Numbered from the stretch's first letter, positions 34,996 through 44,127 are shown. The stretch is DNA of 64,000 bases from Pseudarthrobacter sp. NamE5 (GCF_005796225.1 NZ_CM016730.1:1-64000), one strand, 5' to 3'. Translations and numbers: made by a program. The notes: generated from the letters alone by a model not told the origin.

Positions 34996-35823
34996 CTAGC
35001 TTGCGGGGAAATCTGTCTCCTTGGATTCAGATACGTCGTTGAGCAAAGACGATTGCTGCCACAGCTTTTCGTACGCCTCCGAGATGAACTTGGACCCCAT
35101 CCTGTCGAGTGGAGTGATCACCCCTTGACGGTGGGCGATTGAGTTCAAACTGCTTCCCAATACAATTACGGAGCCCGCCTCTGAGATTACGTACCTGTCG
35201 TGGAGCGACTTTTGGTCCAAATATCGGATCTCGAAATCTGATCTGGACCGCATAACGATGCTGAATCTTCCTTGAAGCTTGCGAATATTACGATCACCAG
35301 TCAGGACCCTCTTTACTGTGTGTATTTGCGCCAAATCGATGGCCGTCTCAGCACTAAGATAGGGATCAACGACGAGAGATTCGCCAACCTGAGCAATCTT
35401 GTTCATCACCTGAGCGTAGGCAAACTGATTGCTGGGATCGATCAGGACCTCAATGGTTGAATCGCCTTCGAGATTCGCGCTATTGGCGGCTTCAAGTACG
35501 GCCTTCCCTAGCTGAGTCAAGTGGACGGCACCATCGCTGACCTCGATCCAATGCAGCCGCGAGAGGAACCGGTCGAACGCTTCGTCGGAAATCCACGGCT
35601 CATCGTTCTCGCTGCTGACCTGGGCGGATATGAGAACGCCACGACCGGCCTGCCCAGCATACATATCATTAAAAATGATCCGCTCAGGTTGTTTGCCATA
35701 TGCGTTCAACGCTTCCACCGATAACTTGCCTCCGCAACTTTCAACGGCCGCTATGTACGTCAGTACGAGGTGCGAAAGATCGTCGATGATCATCACTGGT
35801 TCAGACCTCACCTTGCTTGCCAT
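34996..35823 (-). CDS. Phospholipase D-like domain protein
   Basis: 275 residues. The first 110 residues form a helical, HTH-like domain (FLSRLHWIEVSDGAVHLTQL is winged-helix-like). The second half has VVDPYLSAETAIDLAQ, VKRVLTGDRN, FEIRYLDQKSLHDRYVISE and SVIVLGSSLNSI, the pattern of one PLD-type half-site (HDR-x-hydrophobic then GSSLN) as in PLD-like nucleases and toxins. The classical HKD is not complete. Its start lies inside the end of the YhcG gene (23-bp overlap), so the two are coupled. Role is probably nucleic-acid or nucleotide processing in defence. Confidence 0.65.
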   Translation of the reverse strand: MASKVRSEPVMIIDDLSHLVLTYIAAVESCGGKLSVEALNAYGKQPERIIFNDMYAGQAGRGVLISAQVSSENDEPWISDEAFDRFLSRLHWIEVSDGAVHLTQLGKAVLEAANSANLEGDSTIEVLIDPSNQFAYAQVMNKIAQVGESLVVDPYLSAETAIDLAQIHTVKRVLTGDRNIRKLQGRFSIVMRSRSDFEIRYLDQKSLHDRYVISEAGSVIVLGSSLNSIAHRQGVITPLDRMGSKFISEAYEKLWQQSSLLNDVSESKETDFPAS

Positions 35824-36889
35824 CGCTCACATCCGGCTCAGCCCATTCCAAGGCTGCAACTAAATGCCCTTCATCTGGCAAAGCTTGCTGCTCTACGAGG
35901 GGCAGCTTGTCATAAGTGTAGGCAGCAACAGCCATGGGCGATGTCGATCGGCCGAGGCTGTATCGGACGCTTCGGTCATTCTTGGTACCGCAGATGAGGA
36001 TTCCGATGGTCTCGTTGTGGTGTTCGCGCCGTAGCAGATCGTCCACGAGGGCGACGTAGAAGTTGAGCTTCCCGGCGTATTCGGGCTGGAACTTGCCGGT
36101 TTTGAGTTCGACGACGACGTACCGGAGCTGCTCGATGTGGAAAAACAGGAGATCTATGTAGAAGTCGTCTCCGTCCACATCGAATTGCACTTGGCGTCCA
36201 ACGAAGGAGAAGCCAGGGCCCAATTCGCGGAGGGTTTCCGTGATTCTGCTGGTAAGGGCGTTTTCGAGGTCCCGTTCGGCTACTTCGCCTGAGAGACCGA
36301 GGAATTCAAAGTTGTAGGGGTCCTTGGCGACCTGTTGGGCGAGTTCAGAATCTGGTGCAACAAGCTGTTGCACAAAGTTCGAGGGCGCAGCCCCTGTACG
36401 CTCCATTGACCTGTTCATCATCATGTTCAGGAGGACATTCCGGGACCATCCATATTCTGCGGCCGCTGAGGCGTACCATGCCCGTTGGTCCGCGGTTTCG
36501 GCTTTGTCTAGCAACACGGTGATGTGACCCCAGGGCAATTGTGCAACAGCCTGTTGCACAATTGGCTCGGGCCAGGCGGCGGCGAATCCACGCATGTAAA
36601 AGAGGTTGCGGCGGGAAAGGCCCTTCATATCAGGGAACTCCGACCGAAGGTCATCTGCCAGCCGGCCCATAACGCCGCTCCCCCACTGTTCAGCCTCCTG
36701 GCGTTCCAAAATGGTTTTCCCAATCGACCAGTACAACTCGATGAGCTGAGTATTCACGGTGCGCAGTGCCTGTACGCGGGCGGCCCGTACGCGGTTTTTG
36801 AGCTCGCCGAGGAGGTCGGTGTAGTCGCTGGGAAGGGCCAGGTCACGGGCATCTGTCATGGGTTCGATCCTATCGAGGGCCACGGACAT
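35801..36889 (-). CDS. YhcG/DUF1016 family PD-(D/E)xK nuclease
   Basis: 362 residues from ATG 36887-36889 behind AAGGGGGAG. The N-terminal DUF1016 region (VNTQLIELYWSIGKTILERQ, GLSRRNLFYMRGFAAAWP, QLPWGHITVLLDK) is followed by a nuclease domain with Asp246 (FYIDLLFFH) and Glu261-x-Lys263 (VVVELKTGKF). It ends with EHHNETIGILICGTKNDRSV. YhcG proteins occur widely in restriction and defence islands; the catalytic core is intact, but its biological target is not settled. It is the first gene of a two-gene operon with the PLD-like protein. Confidence 0.93.
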   Translation of the reverse strand: MSVALDRIEPMTDARDLALPSDYTDLLGELKNRVRAARVQALRTVNTQLIELYWSIGKTILERQEAEQWGSGVMGRLADDLRSEFPDMKGLSRRNLFYMRGFAAAWPEPIVQQAVAQLPWGHITVLLDKAETADQRAWYASAAAEYGWSRNVLLNMMMNRSMERTGAAPSNFVQQLVAPDSELAQQVAKDPYNFEFLGLSGEVAERDLENALTSRITETLRELGPGFSFVGRQVQFDVDGDDFYIDLLFFHIEQLRYVVVELKTGKFQPEYAGKLNFYVALVDDLLRREHHNETIGILICGTKNDRSVRYSLGRSTSPMAVAAYTYDKLPLVEQQALPDEGHLVAALEWAEPDVSDGKQGEV

Positions 36890-37147
36890 GGCGGCCGCTC
36901 CCCCTTCTGCCCTTGCTGGCGTCTATACCCGGTGGCCGTAATCGAGTGCTCCCTCACTCGGGCCGGCGCAAGGCAGCGCGGATCCGGGGTTGACTTGCGC
37001 CGGCGTTATCCAGTGACTGTCTGCTGGTCTGACGCAAGACGGCTGTTTGTTGCCTTTCCAGCATTGTTGGGAAGGGTTGCGCGGGATCCCCTATAGATTG
37101 TCTGAAGGAGGACATTAGGGGATGACCGTGGCTGAGATTCACCAGGC

Positions 37148-37834
37148 ATGAGGGACAGTCGACGCGCTGCTCCGCACCCTGAGTGGGTGGACATGTACCG
37201 GCGGGGTATTCGGCCGTCAAGGATCGCGGTGCTCGATTCGGCGCCGGTCACCACCGTGCGCTACCACCTTCAGGTCGCGAAGAAGATCGAGCCCGGGCTC
37301 GAGGCAGAACACGCGGCAGCGCTTCCAGAGAAGGCTCCAGGTCCGTCGGAGGCGGCTCTGCAAAGGATGCAGGACCTTGTTTCCTTCTACCGAACGGAGG
37401 GGCGGCTCCCCTTAGCGCACGCGAAGTCACCGCAGGAGCAGACCCTCAGCAGCTGGCTGTACCTTCGGCGCCGGGACTCTGCACAGGGAACCCTCTCCCC
37501 CGCTTTCCGTGACGGCCTGGACGTCATTCCCGGCTGGGATCAAGCCTCTCCGAAGAAGACTGAGGACGAGGCCCGGTGGCAAAAGCGTTTTCAGCAAGTG
37601 AAGGACCTTCGGGCAGCTGGCTGTGACTGGCCGCGCCATCAGAAGACCCCGGATACGGCCGAACGCGTCCTGGGTGTGTGGCTGCATGGTCAGCGAATCA
37701 ACTACAACCAGGGGAAGCTGGCACCGGAGAAGGAAGTACTGCTAGATGAGCATCTGCCCGGGTGGCGCGAAGGCAGGCGCCGCACCGGCGGCCGACGACG
37801 GAGACCGCGAACCCAGATGCCAGCTAGACCGTAA
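37148..37834 (+). CDS. Helicase-associated (HA) domain protein
   Basis: 228 residues. An HTH-like start (MYRRGIRPSRIAVLDSAPVT) precedes two tandem HA repeats: about 70-125 (GRLPLAHAKSPQEQTLSSWL, then GLDVIPGW) and about 140-210 (AAGCDWPRHQKTPDTAERVL, LGVWLHGQRINY, LDEHLPGW). The protein ends in an arginine-rich tail. HA domains are winged-helix-like modules common in actinobacterial plasmids and helicases and probably bind DNA. There is no helicase core. It converges with the mobilization genes and may be plasmid-linked. Confidence 0.8.
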   Translation: MRDSRRAAPHPEWVDMYRRGIRPSRIAVLDSAPVTTVRYHLQVAKKIEPGLEAEHAAALPEKAPGPSEAALQRMQDLVSFYRTEGRLPLAHAKSPQEQTLSSWLYLRRRDSAQGTLSPAFRDGLDVIPGWDQASPKKTEDEARWQKRFQQVKDLRAAGCDWPRHQKTPDTAERVLGVWLHGQRINYNQGKLAPEKEVLLDEHLPGWREGRRRTGGRRRRPRTQMPARP

Positions 37835-37887
37835 GCCAGAAGGGGGGACTGCGCCTTGGCAGCCCCTCCCTTTGTCTGCCCGTTGGG

Positions 37888-39120
37888 TTATCGGCTGGGG
37901 CCGCTCTTGGACCTTTCGGCTCCGACGGCTGCCCCCGCGCGGCTCTTTCTAGCCTTGGCCGCGCCCTTGCCCATGGTGACCGCAGAACTGGGGTGGGTGC
38001 CTTCGCTGCGTGCCGCAGTGAGCCGCCCGCGGATCTGCGCTTCATTGGCGCCGGTACTCTCGAGGGACTCCGCGAATTTTGCGCGGTGTTCGGCTGAGCC
38101 ATAGCCGGTAGCTGATGCGGTTTCCGCCGTGAGTGCCTGGTCTTTGAGTTGGCTGCTGTCGGTGCCCGTGACGCGGTTTTCGATCTCGCGGCCCACGCCC
38201 TCAAGGCGGGCAAAGAGTTCCTTTTCGGCCCGTTCATACCGTTGTTCCATTGATGCGAATTGAGAGCCTGTGAATCCGCCTTCGGCCAGGAGTTTAGCTT
38301 CGTGCATCTCCTTGGCTGCTTTCACGAACTGGGGATCGTTGAAGTGGGATTCGCCGGCACCGTTGAGGTTCGCGGTGGTTTCTTTGCGCAGCTGATCGAT
38401 GTCGGGGCCGTTGATGCCGTCCTTGCCAATGAGGAACATGCGTTCCTTGATGTCGGCGTCTGCAGCCGCAGCAGCTTTGGGTGTTTTGGCGTTGTGGGCA
38501 CGCTGCAGGGCCTGTGCCAGTTCGGGGTTTGCCAGGTACTCCACGGGGATCTGGTGGCGCTCCATTTCGGGTGCCAGCTTCGCCGCCTGGGCTCGAAGTT
38601 CTTCAGCCTGCGCGGCCGCGATCAGCTGCATGGCTTTTTCGTGTTCGGCAGCGGCTTTCCGTGCTTCTTCCTGGCTTCGTGCCAGCTCGTCCAGCCGGGC
38701 TTTCTCGGTTGCGATGGTCGCAATTCCCGATTCAAGGTAGGCGGTGTCCGTGCCGACGTCGTGGGTGTCGATACCGTACCGGGCGAGGACTTCTTCGCGG
38801 ATCTTCGCGGAGGCTTCAAGGGCGGTGGGATCGTGGTCTTTCCAGCCTTCGGCGACGGCGTGTGCCGTGGCAATGTCGGCCGGCTGGGCCTTGTCCCACC
38901 ATTCATCTTTCTGTACGGGTGCAAGGACAGCGAGGGCTGAACTCCGTTCAGCACTAAGGCGCACCTGGGCTTCGTGCGCCGCCTGTGCGTCCAGGTGTTC
39001 CTGCTGTCGCTGGGCTTCCTGCCGGCGGCGGGCCAGCGTCTCGGCGATGCGCGCGGCGACCATCAGGGATTGCCGCATCCCGCTGTCGAGCACGTCGTCG
39101 ATGCCGTCTGATTCACTCAT
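37888..39120 (-). CDS. Coiled-coil accessory protein of the mobilization operon
   Basis: 410 residues, very rich in Ala, Glu, Lys and Gln. Long heptad-like stretches occur at about 20-65 (ETLARRRQEAQRQQEHLDAQ) and 130-180. The C-terminal third resembles plasmid accessory proteins of Arthrobacter type and ends in a basic Ser/Lys/Arg tail. No enzymatic motif is seen. It follows the relaxase gene by 30 bp and is probably in the same mob operon, perhaps as a relaxosome or coupling factor. Confidence 0.7.
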   Translation of the reverse strand: MSESDGIDDVLDSGMRQSLMVAARIAETLARRRQEAQRQQEHLDAQAAHEAQVRLSAERSSALAVLAPVQKDEWWDKAQPADIATAHAVAEGWKDHDPTALEASAKIREEVLARYGIDTHDVGTDTAYLESGIATIATEKARLDELARSQEEARKAAAEHEKAMQLIAAAQAEELRAQAAKLAPEMERHQIPVEYLANPELAQALQRAHNAKTPKAAAAADADIKERMFLIGKDGINGPDIDQLRKETTANLNGAGESHFNDPQFVKAAKEMHEAKLLAEGGFTGSQFASMEQRYERAEKELFARLEGVGREIENRVTGTDSSQLKDQALTAETASATGYGSAEHRAKFAESLESTGANEAQIRGRLTAARSEGTHPSSAVTMGKGAAKARKSRAGAAVGAERSKSGPSR

Positions 39121-39150
39121 GGTGTTCCCCTTGCACTAGTGGTGTGATTC

Positions 39151-40758
39151 TTATCGGTCCAGTCCGGGCCCGGTGCCCCGGTTGGGCTGATAGGTCGTTG
39201 CTGGTGTCGCCGGCGTCGGTGTCATTGGAACCACCGACCCGGGACGGATCGGGGCCATGCCGCGGCGGGCAATATCAACTGCTCTCGGCTGCACCGCAGC
39301 CTTTTCGGCCGGCGGTTGTTCAGCTCCTACGGTCACGGGCTTGGGCATCGTCGCGGTGAACGGTGCCAGCTGGTTTTCGACCACTGATCGGATGCGCTGG
39401 GCTTCACGGGCGCGGCCGGACTGGGCGTGCATCTCGTACACAGCGAATGCGGTGTTGATCAGCTGCACCATGAGTGCTGTTTGAGCGGCTGTTTTGTCCT
39501 TGCTGGACGCTGCCATGAACAACATGGCCGTCCCGGCAATGGAGGGTAGTGCTACGGGTTTGCCGTGCTGGCGGGGTGCGCGCAGCTGGGCTGTACGGGA
39601 CAGCTCCGCTGCGGTGGCTGCCAATGGCCCGGGTGTCGATTCGAGCCGGTATGACCAGGCTGCAAAGGCACCGGAAACCTCACGCGCTGCCTTCGCCCAG
39701 GTTGCGTGATCATCGCGCGGAATAGTCCGCAGCTGGTCCGCCAGTGCTGTGGCGTTGCGGGTGTATTCCACCCACGCATCCGCAGACGGGGCCCTGTTCT
39801 CGGGACCGTTCGTGAAGGCTTTGCGTTTGTTGCGTGCTGCGGCGTTCCACTCGGCCGCTGCTTCTGTTGCCGCCTGCGGAGTGTCGGTCCATTCCTGCCG
39901 CAGTTGTCCAAGGCGTAGGTCGGTGGCGAGGGTGCCGCCGCCGAACCAGATGGGCCTCTCCCCCGGCTTCGGTCGTTCAGCCACGGAGTAGCCGACGATG
40001 ACGTCGGTGGTGTCCTTCGCATACCGTGGCCGGACCAGCAGACCAGTGTCCCTGGCTCGGCGAACGAACTCCGCTTCACTACCGGAGGCGGTAGCACTGG
40101 CACGCACCTTGCGGGCGAGGGAGGCCCGGTGCATCTCGCGCTGGTCGCGTGCCGCAGTGGCCCTTTCGGCCCGTTCGTAACCGCGGGTGGCGTGCACACT
40201 GGAGAGCTCTTCAAGCCCGTACTTCGCCTCCAGCGCTCGGCAGGTTTTCTGGGCTCTGGCGTAGTCACCGTGGGTGGAGGCTTTGGTGCCGTCTTCACGG
40301 ACCAGGGACACAGCAATGTGGATGTGGTGATTACCGTTCTCACTGGTTCCGTGGTTGATCGCAACCCACCGGCACTGCGCTTTACCGCTGGCTTCGGTGA
40401 AGCCCATCGCGTCGACGAAGTCGTTGGCGATGTCGCCCCATTGCTGGTCTGTCAGGGCGCCTTCCTCGGCGCGCAGGCTCAGCGAGCAGTGCCACACGCT
40501 GGCATCCTTGTAACCGGCGAAAACGCGCTGCTTCTTCACCGGATCCCAGACCATGTCCTTGACCCGGACCTCGACGCCAAACGCCTTGCGCGGCTGGTCC
40601 AGATGCTTCGAGATCGCCGCCGCATCGTCCTTGTCCAGGACACCGTCGTCGTACCAGGCCATGATCGCCGCGTCCCCGGCGACAAGGTGCGGGTCGGTGT
40701 GAGCGTTCTTCGTCTTATCCGCATCCGTCGACACCAGGTACACCATCAGGCCGGCCAT
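39151..40758 (-). CDS. Relaxase/mobilization nuclease (MobA/VirD2-like)
   Basis: 535 residues from ATG 40756-40758. The metal-binding histidine triad is NHHIHIAVSLV, preceded by WGDIANDFVDAMGF, the usual third relaxase helix. Relaxases nick oriT and stay covalently bound to the 5' end for transfer. The first ATG gives MAGLMVYL, but the typical start IPNITRGSRM is encoded just upstream in frame; the only plausible start there is CTG 40786-40788, with GAGGGG upstream (about 40800-40806). The frame is closed by TGA at 40804-40806. The protein is linked to MobC upstream and has a proline-rich tail. Confidence 0.9.
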   Translation of the reverse strand: MAGLMVYLVSTDADKTKNAHTDPHLVAGDAAIMAWYDDGVLDKDDAAAISKHLDQPRKAFGVEVRVKDMVWDPVKKQRVFAGYKDASVWHCSLSLRAEEGALTDQQWGDIANDFVDAMGFTEASGKAQCRWVAINHGTSENGNHHIHIAVSLVREDGTKASTHGDYARAQKTCRALEAKYGLEELSSVHATRGYERAERATAARDQREMHRASLARKVRASATASGSEAEFVRRARDTGLLVRPRYAKDTTDVIVGYSVAERPKPGERPIWFGGGTLATDLRLGQLRQEWTDTPQAATEAAAEWNAAARNKRKAFTNGPENRAPSADAWVEYTRNATALADQLRTIPRDDHATWAKAAREVSGAFAAWSYRLESTPGPLAATAAELSRTAQLRAPRQHGKPVALPSIAGTAMLFMAASSKDKTAAQTALMVQLINTAFAVYEMHAQSGRAREAQRIRSVVENQLAPFTATMPKPVTVGAEQPPAEKAAVQPRAVDIARRGMAPIRPGSVVPMTPTPATPATTYQPNRGTGPGLDR

Positions 40759-40790
40759 CCGTGAGCCGCGGGTGATGTTCGGAATCAGCC

Positions 40791-41180
40791 CTACATCAGC
40801 CCCTCAATGGTGCGGTCGATCCGCATCGCAACCTCGCGCACATACGCCAGCACAACCTTGGCGTCCTGAGGGAACTCGTCGCCGGCGTTTGCATGCCGGG
40901 CGATCTGGTTCACGTTGTTCGACACCCGGGCCAGCAGCGTGTGGATCGCCATCAGTTCAGCCATCGCAGCCCGCCGCTCCGTCGGGGTCTCCGACGACTC
41001 CGACAACGCAGCGGTCAGCAGCAGGTTCGGCACGGTGACTTTCTGCCGGGCGGCCTTCGCGATCAGCGCGGCCTCTTCCTCCGCCGTGACCCACACATCG
41101 CGGCGCTTCTTCGTCCCCGCAGGGGAATTCGCCCGCCGCCGCCGAGAAAGCCGGGAACGGGGCACATCCTCGTCAGACAC
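40791..41180 (-). CDS. MobC-like relaxosome accessory protein
   Basis: 129 residues. GTG 41178-41180 (VSDEDVPRSR) follows GGGGGAG and is preferred over a start at 41264. A basic N-terminus (RSRLSRRRRANSPAGTKKRR) leads to a ribbon-helix-helix-like domain (DVWVTAEEEAALIAKAARQK) and the MobC signature LLARVSNNVNQIARHAN. MobC helps the relaxase open oriT. It lies next to the candidate oriT and just upstream of the relaxase; their reading frames almost touch. Confidence 0.88.
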   Translation of the reverse strand: MSDEDVPRSRLSRRRRANSPAGTKKRRDVWVTAEEEAALIAKAARQKVTVPNLLLTAALSESSETPTERRAAMAELMAIHTLLARVSNNVNQIARHANAGDEFPQDAKVVLAYVREVAMRIDRTIEGLM

Positions 41181-41296
41181 GCACTCCCCCAATCCCTCGG
41201 TTTCCGCAATCAAAAGCCCAGCGCAGCGACCCCGAAACCGGGGACCCACAAGCCAGTGTGCCAAAACAAGCCGCAGGCGCCGTGCAGGACACGCCC

Positions 41297-41330
41297 GTCT
41301 ACACCCGTGTAAACGTATAGCTTGCTCCGC
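41297..41330. other. Candidate origin of transfer (oriT)
   Basis: An imperfect inverted repeat, GTCTACAC-CC-GTGTAAAC (41297-41314, one mismatch per arm pair), is followed by GTATAGCTTGCTCCGC. An inverted repeat just beside a nick-like segment, directly upstream of mobC, is the normal layout of oriT in mobilizable plasmids. The nick position cannot be read from the sequence alone. Confidence 0.55.
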
Positions 41331-41442
41331 CCGGGTCGACTCAAGCCCTATTCACACCCCAGGTGCTGACCAGGTCGCCAATTGGAGCTCCGCTGCGCGT
41401 CGCTCCACCACAACCGGCATCCGCTGTGGTTACGGTGGGAGC

Positions 41443-41751
41443 ATGCCTACCATCGATATTGAACAGACCCGCAACCAGGCCCGCGCCCTGCTGGATTCGC
41501 GCATCGAATCCGTCACGAACCTGGTCAAGACCAGGCAACGAATTACCGACCTGCGCGGGCAGCTCGCCGAAGCCGAGCGTGAAGACAAGCGCGCCTACGT
41601 GCGCGCCACCAAGGACGGGTGGAGCCCCGATGAACTGAAAAAGCTCGGGCTCGAATCCGGCGCCGCAGCGCGGCGCCGGAAACCGGCCACCACCCGCACC
41701 ACAGACGACAGCACGCCGACCTCAGCCAGCGGGGACACCGGGGCTGAGTAA
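41443..41751 (+). CDS. Small coiled-coil protein next to oriT
   Basis: 102 residues from ATG 41443 (MPTIDIEQTRNQARALLDSR). Residues 5-70 form an amphipathic helix with heptad character (VKTRQRITDLRGQLAEAERE); the tail is Thr/Ser-rich and disordered. It is divergent from mobC across the candidate oriT, a typical place for a small accessory gene on Arthrobacter plasmids. No family name is known to me. Confidence 0.7.
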   Translation: MPTIDIEQTRNQARALLDSRIESVTNLVKTRQRITDLRGQLAEAEREDKRAYVRATKDGWSPDELKKLGLESGAAARRRKPATTRTTDDSTPTSASGDTGAE

Positions 41752-42028
41752 ACCTGCCCCTCGTCCACATGGGCACGGCAAAAGCTAAAACCTTACGGTG
41801 ATTGAGGCTGGATTGGGGGCGTTGTAGGCTCTCGACCAACCCAGGGGTGCCGGGTATGGCTAAAAGCTAAATGGCCGGACTTGGCGTGACGGCTCCGAAG
41901 GATTGGCCGCCCGGCATCCCGCGATGGCTCGACCGCTAATTGAGAGAAGCGACCTGATCGCCATGTAAGGACACGACGGCGCGGCCATCTGCTTGGGTCC
42001 ATATCTGGACAACGCGATGGAGGGATAC
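41752..42028 (+). ncRNA. Leader of IS110-family element, possible bridge RNA
   Basis: 277 noncoding bases directly precede the IS110 transposase. IS110 elements of this group encode a structured bridge RNA of about 150-200 nt upstream of the transposase gene that pairs with target and donor DNA. The segment has several G/C-rich self-complementary patches. I cannot fold it here and cannot give exact RNA ends. AGGGATAC is near the start codon. Confidence 0.4.
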
Positions 42029-43222
42029 ATGCCTGAACTCTGGGCCGGCATCGACGCCGGAAAAGCTCATCACCACTGCGTACTCATCGACGACGAAGGC
42101 AACCGCCTGCTGTCGCGCAGAGTGGCCAACGACGAGACCGCACTCATTGAACTTCTCCGCGACGTCCGTACCCTTGCTGCAGGCAGGGAAGTCCTCTGGG
42201 CTACCGACCTCAACCGCGGCGGCGCCGCCCTCCTCATTGGAGTGCTCGAAGCCCACCAGCAAACGCTTGTCTACATCCCTGGTAGATCCGTCTACCACGC
42301 CGCCCGCACGTATCGAGGAGACGGAAAGTCAGACGCAAAAGACGCAGCAATCATCGCTGACCAGGCACGGATGCGCCGGGATCTCCACCCCATCCGCAAT
42401 GGCGACCAAATCAGCACCGACCTGCGTCTGCTCATATCCCGTCGCACAGACTTGGTCTGCGACCGAACTCGCGCGATCAACAGGCTTTGCGCCGTCTTGC
42501 TCGAATACTTTCCCGCCCTAGAGGCAGCCTTTGACTACGCCATGGTCAAGGCTGCAGTAGTTCTCCTCACCAAGTACACGACCCCGGCCGGCATCCGCCG
42601 GGCAGGCGAAGCGCGCATCGCCGCCTGGCTGCGCAACCAGGGCTGCTACAACGCGAAAACGATCGCCGCCCGAGCCGTCACAGCTGCCCGCGCGCAAGAA
42701 ACCACAGTGCAGGCACAGGGTGTTGGTGCTGAACTCGTTGCCGCTCTCGCCCGAACTGTTCTGGACCTGCACGAGCAAGTTGCGCAGATTGAGAAGCGGA
42801 TCGAAACTCGATTTCGCGAACACCAGCAGGCCGAGATTCTTCTCAGCATGCCAGGCTTCGGCACGCTCCTTGCCTCCGAGTTCCTAGCCGCCACCGGCGG
42901 CGACCTCACCGCTTACGACAGCGCAGCTCGTTTGGTTGGCGTCGCTGGCCTCGCACCAGTCCCCCGCGACTCAGGACGCATCAGCGGGAACTTCCACCGA
43001 CCTAAACGTTACGACCGTCAACTCCTCAACGCCTTTTACCTGGCTGCCCAGTCCGCTGCTCGATACTGCCCGCAGAGCCGCACCTACTATCAACGCAAAC
43101 GCAGCGAAGGCAAGAACCACAAACAAGCCGTACTATCCCTCGCCAGACGCCGCCTCAACGTCCTTTGGGCAATGCTTCGCGACAACACTCCCTACCAACA
43201 CTCGGCTGTCCCAGCTGTGTGA
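42029..43222 (+). mobile_element. IS110-family transposase, element A
   Basis: 397 residues from ATG 42029 (GGAGGG upstream). The N-terminal DEDD/RuvC-like domain starts LWAGIDAGKAHHHCVLID and continues with SDAKDAAIIADQARMRRDL. The C-terminal Tnp_20 part has LLSMPGFGTLLASEFLAATG, ARLVGVAGLAPVPRDSG and the conserved serine region GRISGNFHRPKRYDRQLLNA. IS110 enzymes insert circular intermediates at sequence-specific sites guided by the bridge RNA, without terminal inverted repeats. It is full length and apparently intact. Confidence 0.93.
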
Positions 43223-43281
43223 GTTCCAGCCAGTTCCGGGAACGATCTACCGCACATCCGCCACGGGAGTAGGCTCTTCCC

Positions 43282-43725
43282 ATGGGGGACAACTACAGGG
43301 ATTCGACGACGCCGCTTGCGGCGATCTTTTTCAAAACCGCTCTGATCGGCCTCGCGGTGGGAGCCTTGCTTTCCGTCACCGTGCATATGGTGCCTCTCGG
43401 CGCATCTGCCCCACTTGAGGCGGGTAAGCTTCCGCTGGTCCTCCTGTCCGGAGCCGGCTTAGGAGCGATCCTGGGTGGCAGTTCCGCAGCCTGTTCCCTT
43501 GCCCTGCATTCCCTGGCCAAGGGACTTACTCGAGTTCAACGAGCCGTAGCTGCAGGAATCGGAGGAGCGGCCGGAGTCCTTCTTCCTCCGCTTCTGATTC
43601 TGGGCCCATCCCTGTTGACGGCCACCACCACTTGGTGGCTTCCCGTTTGCACTGTCGCAGGTGCCCTTCTTGCAGTCATTACAACCCGTCCACTAAGGGA
43701 CCGAGTAGAAAAGGCCACGAGCTAA
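43282..43725 (+). CDS. Small membrane protein, hypothetical
   Basis: 147 residues, ATG 43282, with four hydrophobic segments (FFKTALIGLAVGALLSVTVH, LVLLSGAGLGAILGG, AGIGGAAGVLLPPLLILG, LPVCTVAGALLAVITT). The ends are polar and charged. I recognise no family. It sits between the two IS110 elements and may be a passenger. Confidence 0.6.
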   Translation: MGDNYRDSTTPLAAIFFKTALIGLAVGALLSVTVHMVPLGASAPLEAGKLPLVLLSGAGLGAILGGSSAACSLALHSLAKGLTRVQRAVAAGIGGAAGVLLPPLLILGPSLLTATTTWWLPVCTVAGALLAVITTRPLRDRVEKATS

Positions 43726-43761
43726 CTCCCAGAAGCACCAACTGGCTCAGTCACGTTTCAG

Positions 43762-43887
43762 GCTGCCCACAGCCGGGGACAATTCTTCATGGGTTATCCA
43801 CCGCTACTACTGCCGAGGGGAGCTACCCCAATGGCTCCCAAAAAACCCAGCCGTGGATAACCCGAATTGCCCCCAACTGTGGGCAGC
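43762..43887. repeat. Long imperfect inverted repeat with DnaA-box-like arms
   Basis: Left arm 43762-43801 (GCTGCCCACAG...GGGTTATCCAC) pairs with right arm 43853-43887 (GTGGATAACCC...CTGTGGGCAGC), with three mismatches and a five-base insertion in the left arm. The 51-bp spacer has its own hairpin (GGGG-agcta-CCCC). Each arm contains TTATCCAC, eight of nine bases of a DnaA box, in opposite orientation. A small nonautonomous element or an origin-like structure are both possible. Confidence 0.7.
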
Positions 43888-44127
43888 TCACCTCACCTTG
43901 GGTGCCACCGGAGTCAGGCAGAAAAGCATCAATTGTCCTTGACAATCCCTATTGAGAATCCTTCGGGCTTTTCCCGCACCCACGTGGACGACGGGACCCA
44001 CCTGACCGACTGCACACAATCGCCAGGCCACCAAGGCGCGAACCTCACCGCCAGGACCGGCGAATGTGCACAGCCTGGAACCGCTGAAATCACCAACGGA
44101 GCCCTTCCCCATGGACTGTAAGTCTTT
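43888..44127. other. Noncoding stretch between the inverted repeat and IS110 element B
   Basis: With the next leader this makes over 600 bp without a gene. No gene or RNA is recognised; short plus- and minus-strand frames look unrelated to known proteins. Confidence 0.35.
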
